A stretch of DNA of 64,000 bases from Cyanobium sp. FGCU6 (GTDB taxonomy: Bacteria > Cyanobacteriota > Cyanobacteriia > PCC-6307 > Cyanobiaceae): contig JANWUR010000006.1 of the NCBI GenBank assembly GCA_024958655.1, forward strand, positions 62,001 to 126,000. Direction: 5' to 3'. The position numbers and the translations under genes were made by a program. The notes under the pieces were generated by a model. The model saw nothing but the letters and a program-made list of their open reading frames with translations. It did not search any database and had not been told where the DNA came from. This document shows positions 8,221 through 16,910 of this stretch, one piece after another (the stretch's first letter is position 1; every line of letters begins with the position of its first letter).

Positions 8221-10392
8221 ATGCGCCAGCACCTGATCCTGGCGGGCGGCGGCCACAGCCACGCTCTCGTGCTGCGGATGTGGGCGATGAATCGCCGCCG
8301 CCGGCCTGCGGACGCGCGCCTCACCCTGGTGAGCCGCCGCTCCACGGCCCTGTATTCCGGCATGGTGCCCGGCCTGGTGGCCGGCCTCTACCGGCGGGAG
8401 GCGTGCAGCATCGATCTGCGCCGCCTCTGCCTGTTGGCAGGGGCGGCCTTCGTGCAGGCCGAGATCGCCGGCCTGAATCACGCGGCGCGGGAGCTGGTGC
8501 TTCAGGGCCGGCCGCCGCTGCGCTACGACCTGCTCTCCCTCGATGTGGGGGCGGTCACGGCCGTGCCTGGCGACCGGGAAGAAGCGGGCCTGCCGGTGAA
8601 GCCCCTGGAACCTTTTCTGGCCTGGTGTGAGGGCCTCGGTTCCACCCCAGAACCCGGGGCGCCGGGATCGAAGGAGCGGCCGCTGACGATCCGGGGTGGC
8701 GGCGCCGCGGCGGTGGAGGTGGCCCTGGCCCTGGTGGGGCGAAGGTTGGCCTGCCGCCTGCTGCTGCGGGGCGACGAGCTTCACCTGGGATCGCGGACGG
8801 CGAACCGCCGCGGCGAAGCGCTGCTCGCGGCGACCGGCGTCGACCTTGTGCAGCAGGCGCCGCAGAACGCCCCCGCGGATCTGCTCTGCACCGGCAGCCG
8901 GGCTCCCGCCTGGCTGGCGGCGGCGGGCCTGCCGGTGGACCCGGGCGACGGCAGGGTGCGCACCGAGGCCAGTCTCGCGGTGATCGGCCACCCCAACCTG
9001 TTCGCCAGCGGCGACTGCGGCGTGATCGCGGCGGCCCCTCGCCCCGCCGCGGGGGTGTGGGCGGTGCGGGCGGCGCCGGTGCTGGCCGACAACCTGGTGC
9101 GTCGGCTGAGCCAGCCCGAACGGCCGCTGCGGCCGTGGCGGCCCCAGGGCCGGGCCCTGCAACTGCTCGGCGACAGCCAGCCGCCGCCGCAGGGGCCGCG
9201 GGCGCTGGCCTTGCGGGGGCCGCTGGCCCTGGGGCCGAGCCGCTGGCTCTGGCGCTGGAAGGAGGCGATCGATCGACGGTTCATCGCCCGCTTCCACGCC
9301 CTGGAAGCGATGGCGTCCGCGCCGATGGGGCCAGGCGGTACCGAGGCCCGGGGTGCGGCGATGGCCTGCCGCGGCTGCGCCGCCAAGCTGGCCGCCGATC
9401 CGCTGCGCCGGGCCCTGGGCCGGCTGGATCCCTCGCAACCTGCTCCCGAGGCCGAAGATGCTGCAGTGATCACCACCACGGCGGCAGGCGAACGGCTGCT
9501 GCAGAGCGTGGATGGCTTCCCGGCCCTGCTCGAGGATCCCTGGCTGAACGCGCGCCTCACCACCCTGCACGCCTGCAGCGACCTCTGGGCCTGCGGTGCC
9601 GACGTGGAGAGCGTGCAGGCCCTCGTGACCATCCCCGAGGGGGCGCCACCGCTGCAGGAGGAGCTGCTGCTGCAGACCCTGGCGGGGGTGCGCTCGGTGC
9701 TGGATCCGCTGGGGGCCGCGCTGATCGGCGGCCACACACTCGAAGGACGCGACGGAGCCGGTCTGTCCCTCGCCCTTACGGTGGTGGGGCGATCGCCGGC
9801 GGGTCGGTTCTGGCCCAAGGGCCCCTTGCGGCCGGGGGATGCTCTGGTGCTCACACGAGCGCTCGGCAGCGGTGTGCTGTTCGCCGCCGCCATGGCAGGG
9901 CAGGCACGTCCGGAGTGGATCGATGCCGCCCTGGCCGCGATGGAGGGCAGCCAGGCGCCGCTGGTGGCCCTGCTGGCCGCCCACGGCTGCCGGGCCTGCA
10001 CGGACGTGACCGGCTTCGGCCTGCTGGGCCATCTCGGCGAGATGCTGGCGGGGTCGCCCGCCAACACCCGGGTTCGGCTCGCTACGGCGGCCGTCCCGGT
10101 GATGGCGGGATCCCTGGAGCTGCTGGAGCAAGGGCTCGCCAGCACCCTGGCGCCGGCCAACGCCGGGGCTCTGACCCTGCTGGACGGACCTGTGCACCTG
10201 CAGGAGAGCGGCGACGATCAGGCCGCCCGGCGGGCTCTTCTGATCGACCCCCAGACCTGCGGCCCCCTGCTGGCGGCCCTGCCGGCGGAGCGGATCGCCG
10301 AGGCACTGGCAGCCCTGCACCGGGCCGGCTTCGCTGATGCCCGCCAGATCGGTCAGGTCACGGCGGAGGGCTGGACGACACGATCGCGTTGA
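8221..10392 (+). CDS. selD: SelD fused to an NADH-dehydrogenase-like flavoprotein domain
   Basis: A 723-residue two-domain protein. Residues 1 to about 350 form a pyridine-nucleotide-disulfide-oxidoreductase (NDH-2-like) domain: FAD motif [11 protein letters not shown] at the N-terminus, [13 protein letters not shown] as the NAD(P) motif, and [14 protein letters not shown] as the second FAD contact. The C-terminal part is selenide, water dikinase (SelD), which makes selenophosphate from selenide and ATP. Its active-site Cys383-Arg-Gly-Cys386 precedes Lys389, followed by GGHTLEG and [14 protein letters not shown]. This fusion is known from cyanobacteria. No selA, selB or tRNA-Sec is in view, so a role in tRNA 2-selenouridine is as likely as selenoprotein synthesis. 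The last few codons lie inside a fossil hsdS segment, so the native C-terminus may have been replaced. Confidence 0.88.
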   Translation: MRQHLILAGGGHSHALVLRMWAMNRRRRPADARLTLVSRRSTALYSGMVPGLVAGLYRREACSIDLRRLCLLAGAAFVQAEIAGLNHAARELVLQGRPPLRYDLLSLDVGAVTAVPGDREEAGLPVKPLEPFLAWCEGLGSTPEPGAPGSKERPLTIRGGGAAAVEVALALVGRRLACRLLLRGDELHLGSRTANRRGEALLAATGVDLVQQAPQNAPADLLCTGSRAPAWLAAAGLPVDPGDGRVRTEASLAVIGHPNLFASGDCGVIAAAPRPAAGVWAVRAAPVLADNLVRRLSQPERPLRPWRPQGRALQLLGDSQPPPQGPRALALRGPLALGPSRWLWRWKEAIDRRFIARFHALEAMASAPMGPGGTEARGAAMACRGCAAKLAADPLRRALGRLDPSQPAPEAEDAAVITTTAAGERLLQSVDGFPALLEDPWLNARLTTLHACSDLWACGADVESVQALVTIPEGAPPLQEELLLQTLAGVRSVLDPLGAALIGGHTLEGRDGAGLSLALTVVGRSPAGRFWPKGPLRPGDALVLTRALGSGVLFAAAMAGQARPEWIDAALAAMEGSQAPLVALLAAHGCRACTDVTGFGLLGHLGEMLAGSPANTRVRLATAAVPVMAGSLELLEQGLASTLAPANAGALTLLDGPVHLQESGDDQAARRALLIDPQTCGPLLAALPAERIAEALAALHRAGFADARQIGQVTAEGWTTRSR

Positions 10393-10517
10393 ACCGGCGG
10401 ATGAACGCGACGCTGGAGGTGATGGCGATGGCGATGGCGCTGTTCCGGAGCTGGTTTGTGGATTTTTATTCCGTGCGAGCCAAGCTGGATGGGCCTCCCA
10501 CTGAACCGCACCGTTGA
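10371..10517 (+). pseudogene. Fossil of type I restriction specificity subunit (HsdS)
   Basis: One frame reads [19 protein letters not shown] and, after a short Met-Ala run, [19 protein letters not shown], closing at a TGA at 10515-10517. This closely follows the conserved HsdS spacer block, usually 'D-x-I-x-LNRRMN-x-TLEAMA' then 'LFKSWFVDFDPVRAK'. Only about 48 codons remain, with no start codon and no DNA-recognition domain. The fragment overlaps the 3' end of the selD fusion in another frame. Its stop overlaps the TTG start of hypD. It is too short to function and is best read as a recombination scar from a lost type I restriction system. Confidence 0.8.
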
Positions 10518-11617
10518 GCGTCGCCGACATCGCGCCGACCGTGGCCTCGCTGGCGGCTGAGCTCACCGCCATCAGCACCCGACCCTGGACCCTGATGGAG
10601 GTGTGCGGCGGCCAGACCCACGCGATCGTGCGCTGGGGGCTCGATCAGCTGCTGCCGCCGGGGATGACCCTGATCCACGGGCCGGGCTGTCCGGTGTGTG
10701 TGACGCCCGCCGCCACCATCGATGCCGCCCTGGCACTGGCGGCCCGGCCGGACGTGATCCTCTGCTCCTACGGCGACATGCTGCGGGTGCCCGGCAGTGG
10801 CACGGCGGCGATCGACGGCGGTGATGATCTGCTGGGGGTGCGGGCCGCCGGTGGCGACGTGCGTCTGCTCACCTCACCGCTGCAGGCCCTGGCGCTGGCC
10901 CGTGAGCACCCGGAGCGCCAGGTGGTGTTCCTGGCGGTGGGCTTCGAGACCACCGCCCCCGCCACCGCCCTGCTGGCCCGCCAGGCCCTGGCCCTCGGGC
11001 TGTCGAACCTCTCGCTGCTGATGGCCCACGTGCGCGTGGTGCCGGCGATGGAGGCGATCCTCGCCGATCCCGCAGTGGGGGTGCAGGGCTTCCTGGCCGC
11101 GGGGCATGTGTGCGCCGTGACCGGCCTTGCGGAGCTGGAGGAGCTGGTGGCGCGGCGGCGGGTGCCGGTGGTGGTGAGCGGCTTCGCGCCACTGGAAATT
11201 ATGGCGGCGCTGGTGGCCTGCGTGCGGCGGCTCGAAGCCGGCGAGGCGGTGGTGGCCAATGCCTACGGCCACGTGGTGCGCGAGAACGGCAACCCGGAGG
11301 CCCGAGCGCTGCTGGCGGAGGTCTTTGAGCCGGTGGATCGCCCCTGGCGCGGCTTCGGCACCGTGGCCGGCGGCGGCCTGGGGCTGCGGCCGACTTACCA
11401 CCAGCTGGATGCCTGCCGCCGGTTCGATCTGCCCGATCCGGCCGCCACCCCCGAGCCCGCCACGGCCTGCATCGCCGCCGCCGTGCTGCAGGGCCGCGCC
11501 ACCCCGGCCGACTGCCCCGCCTTCGGCACCCGCTGCACGCCCGAGAGCCCGCTGGGTGCGCCGATGGTGTCGAGTGAGGGGGCCTGCGCCGCCTGGTACC
11601 GCTACCGCCGCCGATGA
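10514..11617 (+). CDS. hypD: Hydrogenase maturation protein HypD
   Basis: A 367-residue iron-sulfur protein that, with HypC, assembles the Fe(CN)2CO group of NiFe hydrogenases. The conserved cysteine motifs are [20 protein letters not shown] and the C-terminal set in [17 protein letters not shown] and GACAAW, which carries the 4Fe-4S cluster. [16 protein letters not shown] is also typical. The start is a TTG overlapping the stop of the hsdS fossil. The N-terminus is some residues shorter than usual HypD: the region before EVCGG is about 28 residues instead of about 33-37. No good ribosome-binding site is visible. The original 5' end may therefore have been rebuilt by the recombination. It overlaps hypE by four bases. 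Confidence 0.93.
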   Translation: MSVADIAPTVASLAAELTAISTRPWTLMEVCGGQTHAIVRWGLDQLLPPGMTLIHGPGCPVCVTPAATIDAALALAARPDVILCSYGDMLRVPGSGTAAIDGGDDLLGVRAAGGDVRLLTSPLQALALAREHPERQVVFLAVGFETTAPATALLARQALALGLSNLSLLMAHVRVVPAMEAILADPAVGVQGFLAAGHVCAVTGLAELEELVARRRVPVVVSGFAPLEIMAALVACVRRLEAGEAVVANAYGHVVRENGNPEARALLAEVFEPVDRPWRGFGTVAGGGLGLRPTYHQLDACRRFDLPDPAATPEPATACIAAAVLQGRATPADCPAFGTRCTPESPLGAPMVSSEGACAAWYRYRRR

Positions 11618-12648
11618 CGGAGCGGATCCGGCTGGCCCACGGCGGCGGCGGCACCCTGATGCAGCGGCTGATCGACGAGGAGTTCCGCCCCCTCCTCAAC
11701 GGAACCGTCCATGACGGCTCCGTCATGGACGGTTCCCTGCAGGACGACCCCGCCGCGGGACTCCACGACGCCGCCCTGCTCACCCTGCCGCCGGGGCGGC
11801 TGGCCTTCACCACCGACGCCTACGTGGTGCAGCCGCTGGAGTTTCCCGGCGGCGACATCGGCCGGCTGGCGGTGGTGGGCACCGCCAATGATCTGGCGAT
11901 GGCCGGCGCCCGGCCCCTGCGCCTCAGCCTGGCGATGATCCTGGAGGAGGGGCTGGAGCTGTCGCTGCTGCGCCGGCTGGTGGCCTCGCTGGCGGCGGCG
12001 GCACGGGAGTGCGGCGTGGCGATCGTGACCGGCGACACCAAGGTGGTGGAGCGGGGCAAGGGCGACGGTGTCTTCCTCACCACCAGCGGCATCGGCGTGG
12101 TGGAGACGCCGGAGCCGATCCACCCGCAGCGGATCCAGGTGGGGGATGGGGTCCTGGTGAGCGGCGATCTCGGGCGTCATGGCGTGGCGATCATGGCGGC
12201 GCGCCATGGCCTCGATCTGCAGCCGCCCCTGGCCAGCGACTGCGCCCCGCTCTGGCCCGCGGTGGAAGCCCTGCTCGCCGCCGGGGTGGAGATCCACTGC
12301 CTGCGCGACCTCACCCGCGGCGGCCTCGCCAGCGCCCTGCAGGAACTGGCCACCGCCGCGTCCCTCTCGGTATTGCTTGAGGAGGACGCCGTTCCGGTGG
12401 CGGAGCCCGTGGCCCGCAGCTGCGACCTGCTCGGCTTCGATCCCCTGCACCTCGCCAACGAGGGCCGCTTCGTGGCGGTGGTGCCCCCCGATCACCTGGA
12501 GGCGGCACGCAAGCTGCTCGAACCTCATGGCGGTGCCCTGATCGGCCAGGTGGAGGCGGGCCCCGCCCGGGTGCGCCTGCGCACCCCCTACGGCAGTGAG
12601 CGGCTGCTCCTGCCCCCTTCGGGTGAGCTGCTGCCACGCATCTGCTGA
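11614..12648 (+). CDS. hypE: Hydrogenase maturation protein HypE
   Basis: A 344-residue PurM/SelD-fold protein that dehydrates the carbamoyl group on its C-terminal cysteine to a thiocyanate, the cyanide donor for the hydrogenase iron. Visible features: LAHGGGGTLMQ at the N-terminus, VTGDTKVVERGKGDG in the ATP site, and the invariant C-terminal PRIC, ending in the acceptor cysteine. The start overlaps hypD (ATGA). Residues 30-41 are an extra 12-residue stretch encoded exactly by a 36-bp perfect palindrome; HypE relatives run almost directly from the 'F-x-P' strand to the D-A-A-L-L segment. The 3' end overlaps the convergent GXWXG gene by 61 bases. Confidence 0.93.
   Translation: MTERIRLAHGGGGTLMQRLIDEEFRPLLNGTVHDGSVMDGSLQDDPAAGLHDAALLTLPPGRLAFTTDAYVVQPLEFPGGDIGRLAVVGTANDLAMAGARPLRLSLAMILEEGLELSLLRRLVASLAAAARECGVAIVTGDTKVVERGKGDGVFLTTSGIGVVETPEPIHPQRIQVGDGVLVSGDLGRHGVAIMAARHGLDLQPPLASDCAPLWPAVEALLAAGVEIHCLRDLTRGGLASALQELATAASLSVLLEEDAVPVAEPVARSCDLLGFDPLHLANEGRFVAVVPPDHLEAARKLLEPHGGALIGQVEAGPARVRLRTPYGSERLLLPPSGELLPRIC
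11701..11736. repeat. Perfect 36-bp palindrome inside hypE
   Basis: The left arm GGAACCGTCCATGACGG is followed by CT and then by its exact reverse complement CCGTCATGGACGGTTCC. This gives 17-base arms and a two-base centre. The element starts on a codon boundary and covers exactly 12 codons of hypE. Neither flank extends the symmetry. I noticed no second copy elsewhere in the window. The transcript could fold into a very stable hairpin, and the DNA could form a cruciform or bind a dimeric protein. Confidence 0.9.
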
Positions 12649-13181
12649 GCCCCTTCGCGCCGCAGCAGGAAGAAGAAGGGCTGCTCGACACCCTTCTGAT
12701 CCATCAGGCCCAGCAGGGTGTCGGCATCCACACGCCGGAACAGATCCACGATCGGCAGGTCGTCGTAGAGCATCGCCGCCGTGCTGCACCCCCGGTGCTC
12801 GATCATCCGCAGCCGCGCATGGGAGCCGCTGCTGGCCAGCAGGGGCAGCAGCAGGCGGAACAGGCCTGCGGCCGCAGGCCCGGTGATCCAGGTCCAGGGC
12901 CAACGGTCGAGCGGCTGCGGCGGCGCCACCCAGGGGCGGATCGCCACCACGGCGCCGCTGGCGGTGCGGAAGCGCAGCGGTTCCACCTGCTCGTCGCTCA
13001 GGAACCGCTTGCCGTGCCAGTGGAACCGCTCCAGCACGCCGTCGAGCGGGTGGCCGGTCGGCACGCCGCTGCCCGCCCAGTCGCCCCGCAGCTCCTCGGT
13101 GCGCACCGGTTCGAGGCCATCGAACCAGGCCAGAGCCTCGGCCGTGCTGCGGGGGGCCTCGGGCATGGTGATCGCGGTCAT
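12588..13181 (-). CDS. GXWXG / DUF4334 domain protein
   Basis: A 197-residue soluble protein. The N-terminal ELRGDWAGSGVPTGHPLDG carries the GXWXG motif (PF14231-type), and the C-terminal half, through LYDDLPIVDLFRRVD and GLMDQKG to FFFLLRRE, matches DUF4334 (PF14232-type). The biochemical role of this pair is unknown; the fold is thought to be a small beta-barrel. The start ATG overlaps the stop of the P-type ATPase gene, so the two are translationally coupled. The last 20 or so residues are Ser/Arg/Gly-rich and encoded antisense to the hypE 3' end, so they may be an accidental extension. Confidence 0.78.
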   Translation of the reverse strand: MTAITMPEAPRSTAEALAWFDGLEPVRTEELRGDWAGSGVPTGHPLDGVLERFHWHGKRFLSDEQVEPLRFRTASGAVVAIRPWVAPPQPLDRWPWTWITGPAAAGLFRLLLPLLASSGSHARLRMIEHRGCSTAAMLYDDLPIVDLFRRVDADTLLGLMDQKGVEQPFFFLLRREGAQQMRGSSSPEGGRSSRSLP

Positions 13182-15976
13182 CGGCGGGGGCGCAGGAGCT
13201 TGTGCAGGCTGTCGGCCGTCAGCACCGCCAGCGGCGCCAGCAGCATCGGCCCCAGCCAGGCGGCGGGGAAGGGGGCCGTGCCGAAGGCCTCCGCCAGCGG
13301 CGGCACCAGCACCAGGATGGCGGCCACCAGCGGCTCGCTGGCGAAGCCCAGCCACAGCAGCCGGTTGGGCCGTCGCAGCACCGCCCAGAACGGGCGGAAG
13401 TCGCTGCGGCAGGCCAGCAGCGCCCCCATCTGCCCCGCCACGATCAGGGCGAAGGTGATCGTGGAGGCCCGGGTCTGCACCGCCTGCAGCGCGGCCGGGG
13501 CCCGGTGCTGCAGCAGCGCCGGCGCGAGCTCCCTCAGCTCCAGCAGCCCCACCCCCTGGCCGCGCCACACCAGCAGGTAGCCGGCCATCGCCACCACCGC
13601 CTCGGTGAGGCCCAGCACCAGGTAGGCGCGCACCATCACCGCCCGATCGAGCAGGGGCTGGGCGCGGGTGCGCGGCGGCCGCCGCATCTCGCCCGGATCC
13701 GGCGGCTCGGCCCCCAGCCCCAGGGCCGGCAGCAGGTCGGTGCCCAGATCCACCGCCAGGATCTGCAGCACGGTGAGGGCCGCCGGGATCCTCAGCGCCA
13801 CCATCCCGAGGAACGGCACCATCTCCGGCACGTTCGAGGCGATCACGTAGGTGATGAAGCGGCTGATGTTCGCCACCACCGAGCGGCCGTAGCGCACCGC
13901 CTGCACGATCGTGGCGAAGTTGTCGTCGAGCAGCACGATGTCGGCGGCCTCGCGCGCCACATCGGTGCCGCTCTGCCCCATCGCCAGCCCCACGTCGGCG
14001 GCTCGCAGGGCCGGAGCGTCGTTGACGCCGTCGCCGGTGACGGCCACCACCTCCCCCAGGGCGCGGTAGGCCTGCACAAGCCGCAGCTTCTGCTCCGGCG
14101 CCATCCGGGCGAACACCAGCCGGTGACGGTATCTGAGCAGCTGGCGCAGCTGTACGTCACCGATCTGGGCCAGGGTGGCGCCGTCGATCACCCGCACCGG
14201 ATCGGCCATGCCCCCGTCGTCGCCGGGTGGTGGTGGATCGAGCAGGCCGATCTGGCGGGCGATCGCCTGGGCGGTGAGCCCGTAGTCGCCCGTCACCATG
14301 GTCACCTTGATCCCCGCTTCGCGGCACTGACGGATGGCCTCGGGCACCTCCGGCCGTGGCGGGTCGTAGAGCCCCACCAGGCCCACCAGCAGCAGGTCGC
14401 GCTCCAGATCCTCGGCGCGGTCGTCGCAGGGCCCCGGGCCTGCGGGTCGCAGGGCGACCGCCAGCACCCGGAAGCCCCGGGCCGCCAGGGCGTCGTTGGC
14501 AGCCACCGCCTGGGCACGGCGGGCGGCATCCAGGGGTTCCGGCCCCCCGGCCCCCAGCCAGCCGCTGCAGTGCAGCAGCACCTCCAGCGGCGCCCCCTTG
14601 CACAGCAGCAGGCTGCCGTCACCCCCCGCGGCAGCAGCCAGGGGGGGCAGGTCGTCCTCGCCGGCCTTCCAGTCCACCAGCACCGCCATACGCCGCCGGT
14701 TGGAATCGAAGGGGATCTCGTGGCGGCGTGGATGGCGCCGCTGCAGCTCCTCGGGCATCAGGCCCTGCTCGATCGCCGCGCGCAGCAGGGCGGTTTCGGT
14801 GGGATCGCCCACCGCCCGCCACGGTTCGGTGGGGGTGCCGGTGTGCTCCAGCCGGGCGTTGGAGCAGAGGCTGGCGGCGCGCAACAGTAGGCGGCGCCGG
14901 GCCTCGGCCTCCACCGGCAGCCACACCTCCTCCAGGGCCATGCGGTTGCCGGTGAGGGTGCCGGTCTTGTCGCTGCAGATCAGGCTCACCGAGCCGAGGG
15001 TCTCCACCGCCGACAGGCGCCGCACCAGGGCGTTGCGGCGGGCCATCCGCTGCACGTTCAGCGCCAGGGCGAGGGTGACGGTGGGCAGCAGCCCCTCGGG
15101 CACGTTGGCCACGATGATCCCCACCGCGAACACCAGGCTCTCCAGTGGCCGCAGGCCCACCAGCAGGAAGGCCAGCACGAAGGCGATCAGACCGAGGGTC
15201 ACGGCGATCGTGCTGATCGTGTGCACGATGCGCGCCACCTGCTGCTCCAGGGTGCTGGCGCTGCGCGGGGTTCCGGCCGCCAGCCGCGCCACCTGGCCGA
15301 ACTCCGTGTCGGCACCGGTGGCATACACGAACGCCTCGCCGCGGCCGCTGGCCACCGTGCTGCCCGCCAGGGCGAGGTTGGGCAACTCGGCCGTCGCCAT
15401 CCGCCGCTCGCCGGCCGGCGCCGGCAGCGTGTCCGCCCGCCGGGCCACCGGCAGCGACTCGCCGGTGAGCACCGAGAGGTCGAGATAGAGCGCCAGGGCG
15501 CTGCTGAGGCGACAGTCGGCCGGCACCCGCTCCCCCTCCTCCAGCAGGATCCGGTCGCCTGCCACCAGCTCCTCGGCCCCCAGCCGCCGCAGTTCGCCGT
15601 CGCGCCACACCTGCACCTGGCTGGGCAGGGAGCGGATCAGCGCCGCCAGCGTGCGCTCCGCCTGGAATTCCTGCCAGAAGGAGAACAGCCCGTTGATCAG
15701 CACCACCGACCAGATCGCCCAGCCCAGCTGGGGGGTGCCGGCGGCGAAGGCCAGGGCTCCGGCGATCCACAGCAGCAGGGCCATGAAGTGCACCATCTGA
15801 TCCAGCAGGCGCAGGATCAGGGGCCGGCGGCGCTGCGGCGGCAGCTGGTTGGGTCCCCAGCGCTGCAGCCGCTCGGCGGCCACGGCCCGGCTGAGTCCCT
15901 CGGGGTGGCTCTGGAGCACCTGCACCACCTGCTCCCGCGGCAGTGACCAGATCGGCTGGGTGGCCGGCAGCAGCAC
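13178..15976 (-). CDS. P2-type cation-transporting ATPase
   Basis: A 932-residue P-type ATPase. In order: a cation-ATPase N-terminal segment (LSRAVAAERLQRWGPNQLP), the actuator motif LTGES, the helix-4 segment IIVANVPEGLLPTVTLAL, the phosphorylation motif SDKTGTLTG with Asp336, the nucleotide-binding domain (CKGAP), and the hinge VTGDGVNDAPALRAADVG. The PEGLL motif places it in the P2 (Ca2+ or Na+/K+-type) group rather than the heavy-metal P1B group, and there are no CPC motifs. It sits in the inner membrane. Ca2+ or Na+ export is the likely role, not determined here. It is the first gene of a two-gene unit with the GXWXG protein. Confidence 0.92.
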   Translation of the reverse strand: MLLPATQPIWSLPREQVVQVLQSHPEGLSRAVAAERLQRWGPNQLPPQRRRPLILRLLDQMVHFMALLLWIAGALAFAAGTPQLGWAIWSVVLINGLFSFWQEFQAERTLAALIRSLPSQVQVWRDGELRRLGAEELVAGDRILLEEGERVPADCRLSSALALYLDLSVLTGESLPVARRADTLPAPAGERRMATAELPNLALAGSTVASGRGEAFVYATGADTEFGQVARLAAGTPRSASTLEQQVARIVHTISTIAVTLGLIAFVLAFLLVGLRPLESLVFAVGIIVANVPEGLLPTVTLALALNVQRMARRNALVRRLSAVETLGSVSLICSDKTGTLTGNRMALEEVWLPVEAEARRRLLLRAASLCSNARLEHTGTPTEPWRAVGDPTETALLRAAIEQGLMPEELQRRHPRRHEIPFDSNRRRMAVLVDWKAGEDDLPPLAAAAGGDGSLLLCKGAPLEVLLHCSGWLGAGGPEPLDAARRAQAVAANDALAARGFRVLAVALRPAGPGPCDDRAEDLERDLLLVGLVGLYDPPRPEVPEAIRQCREAGIKVTMVTGDYGLTAQAIARQIGLLDPPPPGDDGGMADPVRVIDGATLAQIGDVQLRQLLRYRHRLVFARMAPEQKLRLVQAYRALGEVVAVTGDGVNDAPALRAADVGLAMGQSGTDVAREAADIVLLDDNFATIVQAVRYGRSVVANISRFITYVIASNVPEMVPFLGMVALRIPAALTVLQILAVDLGTDLLPALGLGAEPPDPGEMRRPPRTRAQPLLDRAVMVRAYLVLGLTEAVVAMAGYLLVWRGQGVGLLELRELAPALLQHRAPAALQAVQTRASTITFALIVAGQMGALLACRSDFRPFWAVLRRPNRLLWLGFASEPLVAAILVLVPPLAEAFGTAPFPAAWLGPMLLAPLAVLTADSLHKLLRPRR

Positions 15977-16035
15977 CGTGGGGAAGGGGGGAGGGACTCC
16001 CTCAGGATGGGGGCGGATCTCCGCGTTCGCCGGCC

Positions 16036-16353
16036 TTGCGTTCTCCCCGACTCTCCTTCCCCTTGCCCCTGCTCGTGGCCGCCGCTGTTCTGGCGGGCGA
16101 GGCCGCCTTCGCCTCCTCCCCCGCCGCCTGGGAGGCCCTGCGACTGCGGGCCCTGCATGCCTGCACCGCCGAGACGATCGCCAGCGGCTACGAACTGCTC
16201 GCGGTGGAACCGATCGACGGCTCCGGCGCCACCTACGAGCCCACAGAAGACGGGGTGCGGCTTCGCCTGCGGGTGCAGCGGCCGGGTCAGGCTCCGCGGC
16301 GGGTCGTCTGCAGCTTCCGCCGTCCGCTGTTCAACCCGCCGCTGGTGCGCTGA
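16036..16353 (+). CDS. Small secreted protein, unknown function
   Basis: About 105 residues. A signal peptide (LSFPLPLLVAAAVLAGEAAF) is followed by a short mature domain containing HACTAETIASGYELLAVEP and RRVVCSFRRPLFNPPLVR. Two cysteines (HAC and VVC) could form a disulfide. No ATG suits the signal peptide; I placed the start at a TTG at 16036, but a GTG at 15943 is in frame and the true start is uncertain. The gene is divergent from the P-type ATPase. The signal peptide and the ordered C-terminal motif support coding. Function unknown. Confidence 0.5.
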   Translation: MRSPRLSFPLPLLVAAAVLAGEAAFASSPAAWEALRLRALHACTAETIASGYELLAVEPIDGSGATYEPTEDGVRLRLRVQRPGQAPRRVVCSFRRPLFNPPLVR

Positions 16354-16427
16354 AGCTCCGGGGCCGGTATCCGGCGGCACGGGCGCAGCTGCGTGGCAAT
16401 AATTCTGAGGTGTTTCCCGCGTGCCCC

Positions 16428-16910
16428 ATGCTCCGATTCCGTGAGCCCATCGCGGCCGGTCTGCTCCTCGGACTGTCCGTCGCCCTGGCACCCACCACCA
16501 CCGCCAGTGCGGCGCCGCTTTGTGTGTTCCTCACCCCGATCGGTGGCAACGGCACCACCCCGATCGTCTCCAAGCAGGTCGGCCGCGGCCATCTGATCGG
16601 CAAGACGAACTGGAACACCGATTTCATCGTCGACAAGCCCTACCGCAGCTACAAGTTCTTCTTCACCGCCAACTCCTCCGATCCCTCGGCCAAGTACCCG
16701 GTGACCGGCTTCATGAAGTTCACCGACGGCACCAGCCTGCAGCTGTTCAACGAAACCATCAGCCCGCCGATCGGCACCGGCAAGGAGTACGGGCCGTTCC
16801 CCGCAGTGCCCGGCAAGCAGGCCAGCCAGATGAACTTCAAGATCGGAGCCAGCAGTGATCCCGGGGCGCTCGGCTTCAGCTACCGCATCTCCGTGCAGGG
16901 CTGCAACTGA
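16428..16910 (+). CDS. Secreted 160-residue hypothetical protein
   Basis: A clear signal peptide (EPIAAGLLLGLSVALAP) ends near ASA-AP. The mature domain is rich in Thr, Gly, Phe and Tyr, with beta-like segments such as NTDFIVDKPYRSYKFFFTA and [12 protein letters not shown]. Cysteines near the mature N-terminus (PLCVF) and at the C-terminus (QGCN) could pair. No domain recognised. Likely periplasmic or outer-layer. An ATG 75 bases after the previous gene fits the signal peptide well. The 3' end may overlap the next gene's start. Confidence 0.65.
   Translation: MLRFREPIAAGLLLGLSVALAPTTTASAAPLCVFLTPIGGNGTTPIVSKQVGRGHLIGKTNWNTDFIVDKPYRSYKFFFTANSSDPSAKYPVTGFMKFTDGTSLQLFNETISPPIGTGKEYGPFPAVPGKQASQMNFKIGASSDPGALGFSYRISVQGCN

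Noticed and set aside
8095..10578. An 827-codon minus-strand open frame across selD
   Set aside because: Composition is Arg/Gln/Gly/Pro-rich and domain-free. The plus strand encodes clear flavoprotein and SelD motifs.
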